Source of the DNA: Vulcanimicrobiota bacterium
Lineage (GTDB): Bacteria; Vulcanimicrobiota; Vulcanimicrobiia; Vulcanimicrobiales; Vulcanimicrobiaceae
Assembly (NCBI GenBank): GCA_030043675.1
Contig: JASHXG010000311.1
Location: 1-8,154 of the forward strand
Direction: 5' to 3'
Length of the DNA stretch: 8,154 nucleotides
This document shows, piece after piece, positions 1-6,247 of the stretch. The translations under genes and the position numbers were made by a program. Positions within the stretch are counted from its first letter, which is position 1. Each line of letters starts with the position of its first letter. The notes under the pieces were generated by a model. It saw only the letters and a program-made list of their open reading frames with translations, was not told where the DNA came from and made no database searches.

Positions 1-87
1 TGGTGCGCAAGACTGGACTCGAACCAGCACGAGATTGCTCCCGCTAGCCCCTCAAGCTAGTGCGTCTACCAATTCCGCCACTTGCGC
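1..87 (-). tRNA. tRNA-Leu (anticodon GAG), CCA encoded
   Basis: The reverse complement folds as a class II tRNA. The 7-bp acceptor stem GCGCAAG/CTTGCGC is followed by discriminator A and an encoded CCA at the very edge of the window (positions 1-3). The anticodon stem CTAGC/GCTAG carries the loop TTGAGGG, giving anticodon GAG, which reads leucine codons CUC and CUU. The long variable arm (GGGAG...CTC) is as expected for tRNA-Leu, and the T-loop GGTTCGAGTCC is present. The gene lies 33 bases downstream of the dppC-like stop on the same strand, so it may be read from the peptide-transporter operon, from its own promoter, or both. Confidence 0.96.
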
Positions 88-110
88 ACGGGGCTCCATT
101 AAGCTCGGCT

Positions 111-140
111 AGTCTAGCGTCTAGCGCATATTCGGGTCAA
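111..140 (-). promoter_or_regulatory. Candidate sigma-70 promoter for tRNA-Leu
   Basis: On the minus strand TTGACC (140-135) matches the -35 consensus at 5 of 6 positions. After an 18-base spacer, TAGACT (116-111) matches the -10 box at 4 of 6. Transcription would start near 104, about 17 bases before the tRNA 5' end. The -35 box lies inside the last codons of the dppC-like gene. The -10 box is weak, so this is a suggestion only. Confidence 0.3.
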
Positions 141-1062
141 GGGCATCGCGCAGACCGTCGCCGATGTAGTTGATCGCCAGGACCGTAAAGAGGATACAGA
201 GGCCGGGAAAGACCGCCGCCCACCAGGCAATCTGGAGATTGCTCTGTGCGGCCGAGAGCATATTGCCCCACGATGCGGTCGGCGGCTGAATTCCTAAACC
301 GAGGAACGAGAGCGTGGACTCGAGGATGATTACATTGGCCACGTCGAGCGTCGCCTGTACGACGATCGGCGCGACCGCGTTGGGCAGCAGATGGCGAAAG
401 ATAATGCGCGCGTCGTTATTGCCGAGTGCGCGCGCAGCTTCCGCGAACTCGCGCTCGCGCAAGCTCAAAAACGAGGCACGCACCAGGCGGGCGACGCTTG
501 GCCAGGTGAGCGCGCCGATCACGAGCACGATCACCCCGAAGCTCAGCGACGCTTTCGTCGAGCTCGCGGCAACGATCGCCGTCAGCACCAGCAAAAGCGG
601 GAGGAGCGGGATCGAGAGAAAGACGTCGGTGAGGCGCATCAGCGAGTAGTCGACCCATCCGCCGTAGTAGCCGGCGATCGCACCCAGCGTGCTGCCGATC
701 AGCACCTCCATGAGCACGGCGAAGAGACCCACGGTGAGCGAGATGCGGGCGCCGAAGAGCAAGCGCGAGAGCAAATCGCGGCCGACCTCATCGGTGCCGA
801 GGGGATGGCCTGCGCAGCGAGCTGCGTCTTGAAAGCAGGGAGGCAGCGGCATCCCCTGCCAGTGCACGTTGTCGATCGCATTGGGATCGAACGGGGCGAG
901 CTGCTTGGCAAAGACGGCGGCGAGCACCATCAGCAGCAGCACGCAGAGACCCGCAACCGCTAACCGGTGGCGCCGCAGCCGCGTCCAGAAGGTGACCTTC
1001 GAGAGGTGCAGCTCCTGTTCGATAATGGCGTCGGTTCGCAGCGGTAAGCTCGGCGCGGCCAT
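121..1062 (-). CDS. dppC: Peptide/nickel-type ABC transporter permease, DppC/OppC family
   Basis: This 313-residue inner-membrane permease would pair with the DppB-like protein encoded just upstream to form the channel of a dipeptide/oligopeptide-type importer. Visible family features are an N-terminal charged segment, a first membrane helix at about 34-52, the conserved GTDEVGRDLLSR motif (89-100), several further hydrophobic helices, and the EAA loop (about 207-233: EFAEAARALG...HLLPN) that docks with the ATPase. The C-terminus GDGLRDALDPNMR is typical. The reading frame is open to 1233, but the ATG at 1062 is preferred: it has a GAGG ribosome-binding site 9 bases upstream, gives the usual family N-terminus, and lies 11 bases after the dppB stop rather than deep inside it. 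Cysteines 76 and 83 sit in the predicted outer loop and could form a disulfide. No binding protein or ATPase gene is in the window. The substrate cannot be told from sequence; the lysine-catabolism neighbours suggest peptides or amino-acid derivatives (inference). Confidence 0.93.
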   Translation of the reverse strand: MAAPSLPLRTDAIIEQELHLSKVTFWTRLRRHRLAVAGLCVLLLMVLAAVFAKQLAPFDPNAIDNVHWQGMPLPPCFQDAARCAGHPLGTDEVGRDLLSRLLFGARISLTVGLFAVLMEVLIGSTLGAIAGYYGGWVDYSLMRLTDVFLSIPLLPLLLVLTAIVAASSTKASLSFGVIVLVIGALTWPSVARLVRASFLSLREREFAEAARALGNNDARIIFRHLLPNAVAPIVVQATLDVANVIILESTLSFLGLGIQPPTASWGNMLSAAQSNLQIAWWAAVFPGLCILFTVLAINYIGDGLRDALDPNMR

Positions 1063-1071
1063 GCCAGCGAG

Positions 1072-1075
1072 CCTC
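1072..1075 (-). promoter_or_regulatory. Ribosome-binding site that decides the dppC start
   Basis: GAGG on the minus strand, 9 bases before the ATG at 1062, overlaps the dppB stop codon (TGAGG). It supports the short dppC start over the longer open frame reaching 1233 and suggests re-initiation by ribosomes finishing dppB. Confidence 0.65.
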
Positions 1076-2048
1076 AGTCGTACTTCACGCGCGGGTCGAG
1101 CCACGCGTAAACTACGTCGGCGAGCAAATTCGAAAAGACAACCAGAAACGCGACCAAGAGCAGATAGCCCATCAGCAGTGCGAGATCGCTTTGGTTGAGC
1201 GCGTTGATGAAGAGACGTCCCATTCCCGGCCATGCGAAGATCGTTTCGGTGATGATCGCGCCGCTGAGCAGGCTCGGAAGCGAGAGCGCGATGACGGTTA
1301 CGACCGGGATCAGCGCATTCTTCAATCCGTGCTTGAAGAGGATCGTACGAAACGAGAGTCCTTTGGCCGCGGCGGTGCGCATGTAGTCGGTGCCGAGCAC
1401 CTCGAGCAGCGATGAACGCATGAAGCGGCTATACAGCGCGATTGACAGCAGCGAAAGGACCACGGTCGGTAGCACGAGATGCTCGAGGCGGTCACCCAAA
1501 TCGAACGTGTCGCTGCTCGCTATGCCCGCCGACGGCAACTGAATCTGATAGCCGAAAGGCAGCGGGATGCCATGCACTGCGAAAGCCAGCTGCATCATCA
1601 GCGCAAACCAGAAGACCGGCATCGATTGGCCAAAGAATGCGACCGTGGTAATCACGTAATCGAGCACCGAATAGCGGTAGACGGCCGACAGGATGCCGGC
1701 CGTGACGCCCACGACGATCGAGATGAGGAGCGAGGCCCCCATCAGTTCCAGGGTCGCCCCGATGCGCTCGATCAGCGCTTGAAAGACCGGCTCCGAGTTG
1801 CTGGTCGAGTAACCCATGTCGCCGACGAGAATGTGGCCGAGCCACTTCAAGTACTGGATCGGGACCGGCTGATCCATCCCGAGGTTGTGCTTGAGCCGCG
1901 CGATGTCGGCCGGCGTGATGTGCGGATTCTGCAGGTAGGGCGCCAGCGGTCCTCCCGGCATGTTGTAAAGGATGCCGTATAGGATCACCGATATTGCAAT
2001 CAGCAGCGGAATCGCTTGAAGCGTCCGGCGCACTACGTACGTGAACAA
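1074..2048 (-). CDS. dppB: Peptide/nickel-type ABC transporter permease, DppB/OppB family
   Basis: This 324-residue membrane permease has the DppB layout: the N-terminal YVVRRTLQAIPLL with the first helix at about 10-29, a large outer loop ending in the GD.G.S motif near 76-81, five further hydrophobic segments, an EAA loop at about 221-250 (DYMRTAAAKG...LKNALIPV) and the C-terminal WLDPRVKYD. Length is normal for the family. The start codon is TTG (2048-2046); the next in-frame candidate, GTG five codons later, would cut the conserved N-terminus, so TTG is preferred even though no strong ribosome-binding site is visible. It begins 12 bases after the kce stop, so coupled translation is plausible. 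It should form a heterodimer with the DppC-like protein. The substrate-binding protein and the DppD/DppF ATPases must be encoded elsewhere. Confidence 0.93.
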   Translation of the reverse strand: MFTYVVRRTLQAIPLLIAISVILYGILYNMPGGPLAPYLQNPHITPADIARLKHNLGMDQPVPIQYLKWLGHILVGDMGYSTSNSEPVFQALIERIGATLELMGASLLISIVVGVTAGILSAVYRYSVLDYVITTVAFFGQSMPVFWFALMMQLAFAVHGIPLPFGYQIQLPSAGIASSDTFDLGDRLEHLVLPTVVLSLLSIALYSRFMRSSLLEVLGTDYMRTAAAKGLSFRTILFKHGLKNALIPVVTVIALSLPSLLSGAIITETIFAWPGMGRLFINALNQSDLALLMGYLLLVAFLVVFSNLLADVVYAWLDPRVKYD

Positions 2049-2060
2049 GAGTGGCGCCCG

Positions 2061-2897
2061 TTATTGGACTTCGAGCACGGGCTCACCTCGCGCCAGCCCC
2101 AGGAGCGCTCGTGCTTGGTCGGGAGTGGCGACCGAACGGCCGGCCTCGGCGGCGAGGCGTGCGACGCGCGCGACCAGCTCTTCGTTGCGCGCGAGCCGCC
2201 CCCGCGAATAGTAGAGATTGTCTTCCAAACCGACGCGCACGTGGCCACCCATCGCGATGGCTGCCATCGCCATCGGCAGCTGGGCCCGTCCGATGCCGGC
2301 CACCGACCACGTGCAGCCCGCCGGAAGGTCGTCGACCAGGTCGCAGAGGTTTTGCACGGTTGCCTCCATGCCGCCCGGAACCCCAAGAACGAAATCGACG
2401 TGCTGCGGAAAGCTGAGCAGTCGTTCGCGCGCCAGACGGCGCGCGTTGGCCAGATGCCCCTTATCGAAGATCTCCAACTCGGGGCGCACGTCGAACTCGC
2501 GCATCTTCTTCAAAATGCCGCGCATGATCGGAAAGCTGTTTTCGAAGATGTCGTCGCCGAAGTTCACGCTCCCGCAGGTTAGCGTCGCCATCTCGGGACG
2601 AAGCTGCAGCACGCTCGCGCGCTCTTCGGGCGTCATGCCGATCGCACCGCCGGTCGAGAATTGGACGATCAAGTCGCTCTGCTCGCGGATCGCCTGGTAA
2701 GCCTGGCCGAAGCGCTCGACGCTGTGCGTGTTGGTGCCGTCGTCGTTGCGGCAGTGCACGTGGACGATCGAAGCTCCGGCCTCGCGTATCGCGCGGGCCG
2801 TCTCACCGAGCAGTGAAGGCGTGTACGGCAGGTACGGCGTCTGCTCCGGCGTCACTTCGGCGCCGACCGGTGCGCAGGTGACGATTAGCGGATCCAT
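2061..2897 (-). CDS. kce: 3-keto-5-aminohexanoate cleavage enzyme (BKACE family, DUF849)
   Basis: This 278-residue TIM-barrel metalloenzyme is predicted to convert 3-keto-5-aminohexanoate plus acetyl-CoA to 3-aminobutyryl-CoA plus acetoacetate, a step in anaerobic lysine degradation. Family marks are clear: HVH at 46-48 (His46 and His48 match, by number, the zinc ligands I recall for the characterised Kce), STGG..GMTPEER (81-93), CGSVNFGDD (108-116), LGVPGG (171-176), SVAGIGR.QLPM (198-209) and the GLEDN motif (223-227), whose Glu225 would be the third zinc ligand and Asp226 a catalytic residue; Arg221 just before it is also conserved. BKACE enzymes as a group use several beta-keto acids, so the substrate is inferred mainly from the kamB-kamC neighbours. 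The ATG start at 2897 gives the standard N-terminus, though the ribosome-binding site is weak. It lies 37 bases after kamC and 12 before dppB, and is probably co-transcribed with both. Confidence 0.92.
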   Translation of the reverse strand: MDPLIVTCAPVGAEVTPEQTPYLPYTPSLLGETARAIREAGASIVHVHCRNDDGTNTHSVERFGQAYQAIREQSDLIVQFSTGGAIGMTPEERASVLQLRPEMATLTCGSVNFGDDIFENSFPIMRGILKKMREFDVRPELEIFDKGHLANARRLARERLLSFPQHVDFVLGVPGGMEATVQNLCDLVDDLPAGCTWSVAGIGRAQLPMAMAAIAMGGHVRVGLEDNLYYSRGRLARNEELVARVARLAAEAGRSVATPDQARALLGLARGEPVLEVQ

Positions 2898-2934
2898 ACC
2901 CGATTACTCTGCGCCCGGGATGAAGCCGGACCCT

Positions 2935-4539
2935 TCACCGCGAGAGCGCCTGGTAGGCGGCATCGACGAAGCTGCGATCCATGCCGAGGAGGGCGGTGAG
3001 GGCGATCGCGTCGGCGCGGCCGCCGGTATCGGCGCCGACCTCGGCGATCGTGTAATCCATCGATCCGGCCAGCGTTTCAAGCGCTTCGCGCAAATCGGAG
3101 GTCGGCGGACGCTCGGGAATTCCGCGCAGCCCGCGCACGGCGAAGTGGCGCGCGCCGGCTTGGCTCGCAACGCCGCCGATGTGGGTCGCGAGCATTCCGC
3201 GCGCGTCCCGCTCGCGCAGACGCTCGATCAACGCCACCGACAGGGCTTTGCCTTCGAGTGGGGTCGTCGTGCGCCCGAACTCGTCGATCAGCACGAGCAG
3301 GCGCGGCGCGGCGCGTTCGAAGATCTCGCGCAGGCGCAAGACCTCTTTCGCGAACGAGGAGAGCAAGCCACCGAGTTCGCGATCGCTGCCGATGCCCAGC
3401 CACGCGATCTCGTCGAAGAGCCCGACGGTCGCGCGTTCGGCCGGCACGGGAAGCCCGAAGGCAGCGCAGAGCGCGATGAAGCCGCAGGTTTGCAGGCAGA
3501 CGCTTTTGCCGCCCATGTTCGGGCCGGTTAAGACCGCAACGCCGTCGAGCTCGAGATCGAGCGGCGTAAACGCGCGCCCGGCCTGCTCGAGCTCGACGGC
3601 CAGCGGCAGAAAGCGGGCGCGCGCGAACGAGAGAACGGGCTCCTCGCTGATTGTCGCCGGCACGCACGCGAAGCGGCGCGTAAAACGCGCGGCCGCCAAG
3701 GTAACGTCGAGCGCGCCGAGCTCGCGCGCGGCACCTTCCAGCCCCGCGGCATGCTCGCGAACGAGCGATGAGAGCCGCGCGCGCACGCCTTCTTCGGCTG
3801 CTGCCGCCTCCTGCGCCGCTGCATCGCGCCGTTCCAGCGCAACCAGCGTCGCCTCGTCGTATTCGAGCGCGCAGAGCAGATAGGTCGGTGCCTCGCGCAC
3901 CACGCGGACGCCGGCTGGGAGCGCGCCGCGTAGCTGCGCGCGCATCACGATGAACTCGTCGGCGTCGCCGACATCGTCGCGACCGAGCGCGCGCGCCACC
4001 TGTTGCGCTGCTTGCGCGCTTGACTCGTCGAGTTCTCGCTGCGCCTTATCGAGCCGCTCCCGCGCGCGTTCCAGCTCGCCGCTCAATGCGCCGGTAAGAT
4101 AGAATCCGCCGCCCGCGCTGCGTCCCGGTGCGAGCGCTCGGGCGAGATCTAGCACCTCTTGGCCGGCCAACGGATCGGCATACACACCGCTCAAGAGCCC
4201 GTCCATGCGAACCAGCACATCGCAGAACCGCAACAGCTCGAGGAAGTTCACATCGTCGAGAATTTCGCCCATCGAGGCGCGAGCGATCGCGCCCGCCACA
4301 TCGGGCAGCTCCCGCACCAGAGCTCGCGCCGCATCACTTCGCGCCTCGTCGACCCCAGCGGCGACGGCGGCGATCCTCTCGGCACGCGACCGTGCCAGGC
4401 TCGCCTCGCTCGCGCTAAACGGCCGCAAGCCCGAAGCGTGTCGCTCGCCATAGGCCGATACGGGCGCGAGCGCGGCGGTTAGCCACTCGAAGCCGACCGC
4501 CTGCGCGCTCGCCGGATCCAACAGGCCGAGCCGCTTCAC
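2935..4539 (-). CDS. kamC: MutS-family ATPase, probable lysine 5,6-aminomutase reactivase ATPase KamC
   Basis: This 534-residue protein ends in a MutS-type ABC ATPase domain: Walker A GPNMGGKS (339-346), a signature-like SSFAKEV segment (394-400), Walker B LLVLIDEFGRTT (414-425) and the ATHIGG switch histidine (451-456). Before it lie helical, charged regions of the MutS core/lever type, with likely coiled coil at about 150-185 and 230-275. It lacks the N-terminal mismatch-binding domain of MutS1 and the C-terminal Smr nuclease domain of MutS2, so DNA repair is unlikely. Standalone MutS-like ATPases next to a small P-loop protein in lysine-fermentation loci are called KamC and are proposed to help reactivate the B12-dependent lysine 5,6-aminomutase. 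The gene starts with GTG and overlaps the end of kamB by four bases (GTGA), which indicates coupled translation. The KamC call rests on the kamB and kce neighbours; a divergent MutS-like ATPase of other role is the alternative. Confidence 0.82.
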   Translation of the reverse strand: MKRLGLLDPASAQAVGFEWLTAALAPVSAYGERHASGLRPFSASEASLARSRAERIAAVAAGVDEARSDAARALVRELPDVAGAIARASMGEILDDVNFLELLRFCDVLVRMDGLLSGVYADPLAGQEVLDLARALAPGRSAGGGFYLTGALSGELERARERLDKAQRELDESSAQAAQQVARALGRDDVGDADEFIVMRAQLRGALPAGVRVVREAPTYLLCALEYDEATLVALERRDAAAQEAAAAEEGVRARLSSLVREHAAGLEGAARELGALDVTLAAARFTRRFACVPATISEEPVLSFARARFLPLAVELEQAGRAFTPLDLELDGVAVLTGPNMGGKSVCLQTCGFIALCAAFGLPVPAERATVGLFDEIAWLGIGSDRELGGLLSSFAKEVLRLREIFERAAPRLLVLIDEFGRTTTPLEGKALSVALIERLRERDARGMLATHIGGVASQAGARHFAVRGLRGIPERPPTSDLREALETLAGSMDYTIAEVGADTGGRADAIALTALLGMDRSFVDAAYQALSR

Positions 4540-5426
4540 GCCGCTCTCTTTCCGGCGTAGACGTCGAAAGCCGGCAGTCGGGTCGCCGCCGCAACCGCCC
4601 TCGCGAATGCGTCGGGCTCGAAGCTGCGCTCGGGCGATATCGCGGCAATCGTGACGGCGATCACGCGTAGCGGGCGCTCGCAGCGAATACGCAGCGCCTC
4701 GAAGGCTTTAGCTGCGGCCCGACCGCGCAGCGCGACCTGAGTCGGGTCGCGCACGACGATCTGGCCCCGCTCTCCGGTTCCAATGAACCGGGCGGTCTGC
4801 AGCGGGGTGAGAGCGCCTTCGATAAAGACGGCCGGTTCGTCGGGATCGAAACGAGCGATGCCCAGGCGCTGCACCAGCGCGCTAACGTCGTCGACCGCTT
4901 GCCGCATGGTCGTTGCGGCGGCCGCGCCGCAAGCGACGACGATGGCGTCGCGCCCACCGGCCAGCGCCGCGACTCGGTCGATCGCGCCGTCGGCGATCGC
5001 GATCTCGGCTCGCGCCGTGAGTTCTTCGAGTACTTCTCGCAACCCCGAAGCCGTCGGCGGTCCGATCAGCTCGCAGTGCGCGCGCTCGGCGGCGCGCGCG
5101 TAGACGAGCGCGCCGGCGGCGGTTTGCAAGCGCGAAATGGCGAGGATCTCGCTCGCCGGCGAGCGCGGTAACACGTCGCGCGCGGTCGCGAAGCACGTGC
5201 CTGCCCGGAGCTCTATCCGCGGCTTGGCATGGCCTCCCAGTTGATCGGCGGCCTCGCCGTCGAGACCGGCCGAGGCGAGGCCGACCTGCAATCCTTGCTC
5301 GCAGGCGGCTTCGTAGGCAGCCCGCATCGCGACCGTCTTGCCGACGTTTTTTCCGGTCCCGACGACGCAGAGCGAGCGCGCACCGCAATGAAGCGCGAGC
5401 TCGAGGAGCTCCTTTCCTACACGCAC
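4536..5426 (-). CDS. kamB: P-loop protein, probable lysine 5,6-aminomutase reactivase subunit KamB
   Basis: This is a 296-residue soluble protein with no membrane segment. The N-terminal LCVVGTGKNVGKT contains a Walker A loop (GTGKNVGKT, 23-31) of the dethiobiotin-synthetase/CobQ-like P-loop type. An AIADGAIDR segment near 145-153 may be the second nucleotide-binding strand. The rest is an alpha/beta fold that I do not recognise from motifs alone. Proteins of this kind sit directly before the MutS-like KamC in lysine-fermentation clusters and are named KamB, the proposed partner in reactivating the B12-dependent aminomutase. Position before a MutS-like ATPase and kce supports that name. The start is GTG at 5426: an in-frame stop lies five codons further upstream with only CTG or ATT between, and the next usable codon would damage the P-loop region. 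It is the first gene of the minus-strand operon, 40 bases from a divergent permease gene. Biochemical function of the family is inferred, not shown here. Confidence 0.78.
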   Translation of the reverse strand: MRVGKELLELALHCGARSLCVVGTGKNVGKTVAMRAAYEAACEQGLQVGLASAGLDGEAADQLGGHAKPRIELRAGTCFATARDVLPRSPASEILAISRLQTAAGALVYARAAERAHCELIGPPTASGLREVLEELTARAEIAIADGAIDRVAALAGGRDAIVVACGAAAATTMRQAVDDVSALVQRLGIARFDPDEPAVFIEGALTPLQTARFIGTGERGQIVVRDPTQVALRGRAAAKAFEALRIRCERPLRVIAVTIAAISPERSFEPDAFARAVAAATRLPAFDVYAGKRAA

Positions 5427-5466
5427 GGAAATGCTCTTCAGCTATTCGCGCTGAAGCGCCTGGAGC
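5427..5466. promoter_or_regulatory. 40-base divergent intergenic region with 7-bp inverted repeat
   Basis: This short gap separates the starts of kamB (minus) and the permease gene (plus). It contains the perfect inverted repeat CTTCAGC (5436-5442) and GCTGAAG (5450-5456) around a 7-base centre. The spacing between half-site centres is 14 bases. The arrangement would suit a dimeric regulator controlling both directions, but it could equally be a chance or RNA-level hairpin. No convincing -35/-10 pair is visible; promoters for both units must lie at least partly inside the opposing coding regions. Confidence 0.4.
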
Positions 5467-6243
5467 ATGACGACGCGACCATCTCCGGGGCCGCTCTTTC
5501 TGATCGCAGCACTCCTGCTGCTGGTCGCAGTCGTCGCTCCGGTTGCCGCGGTCCTCGCGTCGATGCCGCCGGGCGAGGCGATAACCACCTTCGCCGCGAT
5601 TGGGCTGGGGCCGTTGCGGGTCTCGCTGGTCGCATCGGCAAGCGCGACGCTGGCCGCGACGATCCTCGGCGTTCCGGCCGGATACTATCTCGCGCGCCGG
5701 CCTCTACGCTGGCGCGCACTCATCGTCTTCTTGCTGGCGCTGCCGCTGGCGTTCCCGCCGGTAGCTTCGGGGCTGATGCTCATCTACGTGCTAGGGACGC
5801 GTTCGGTTGCCGGAGCGTGGCTGGCCGCACACGGTTTGACCGTGCCCGACTCGCTGCTGGGCGTCATCGTCGCGGAGTTTTTCGTCTCGGGCTCTTTCGT
5901 CGCGATTGCGGCCACTGCGGCCTTCAGCGCGCTCGATCCGATCTACGAGGACGCCGCGCGCACGCTAGGCGCGAATGAATGGCGTATCTTTACGCGCGTC
6001 GCGCTGCCCGCGGCAGCGGGCAGCGTGGGAGCAGGAATTGCCTTCGCATGGCTGCGCGCGATCGGCGAATACGGCGCGACCAGCATCGTGGCATTTCATC
6101 CAACGTCTCTGCCGGTTGCGCTCTACGTCACGCTCGCAGCGTTGGGCGTGCGCCAAGCGCTGGCGCTTTGCTACGGCTTCATCGTATTGGCGGCATTGGT
6201 TCTGGCGGCCGCCTGGGTTTTGCGGCGTGGCGTCGTACAGTGA
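5467..6243 (+). CDS. ABC transporter permease, molybdate/tungstate/sulfate type (ModB/WtpB/CysT family)
   Basis: This 258-residue membrane permease has five to six hydrophobic segments. Diagnostic motifs are LPLAFPPVASGLML (92-105), the EAA loop EDAARTLGANEWRIF...LP (161-181) that contacts the ATPase, and RAIGEYGAT (197-204), the mark of oxyanion permeases. Length lies between ModB (about 225) and CysT (about 275), so the oxyanion (molybdate, tungstate or sulfate) cannot be settled. An in-frame TGA at 5452 makes ATG 5467 the first possible start; a GGAG lies very close to it (5462-5465), too near for an ideal ribosome-binding site. No binding-protein or ATPase gene is adjacent, so it is an orphan here unless partners lie elsewhere. 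It is followed after 4 bases by proline dehydrogenase, likely in one transcript. Tungsten or molybdenum would serve oxidoreductases of amino-acid fermentation, but that link is speculation. Confidence 0.88.
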   Translation: MTTRPSPGPLFLIAALLLLVAVVAPVAAVLASMPPGEAITTFAAIGLGPLRVSLVASASATLAATILGVPAGYYLARRPLRWRALIVFLLALPLAFPPVASGLMLIYVLGTRSVAGAWLAAHGLTVPDSLLGVIVAEFFVSGSFVAIAATAAFSALDPIYEDAARTLGANEWRIFTRVALPAAAGSVGAGIAFAWLRAIGEYGATSIVAFHPTSLPVALYVTLAALGVRQALALCYGFIVLAALVLAAAWVLRRGVVQ

Positions 6244-6247
6244 GTGC

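Noticed and set aside
1063..1233. Extension of the dppC-like protein by 57 residues upstream of ATG 1062
   Set aside because: The extra residues are arginine-rich, lie inside the dppB coding region, are not typical of the family, and ATG 1062 has a good ribosome-binding site.
2898..2934. Separate promoter for kce in the 37-base gap after kamC
   Set aside because: No -35/-10 pair or terminator could be seen; read-through from kamC is simpler.
2935..4539. DNA mismatch repair MutS or MutS2
   Set aside because: Neither the mismatch-recognition domain nor the Smr domain is present, and the neighbours are lysine-catabolic.
5398..5412. Palindromic GAGCTC-GAG-GAGCTC near the kamB start as an operator
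   Set aside because: It is explained by the ELLEL codons of kamB and lies within coding sequence.
5975..6247. N-terminal extension of proline dehydrogenase in the open frame overlapping the permease
   Set aside because: The sequence is an arginine/cysteine-rich out-of-frame reading of the permease gene with no similarity to the family.
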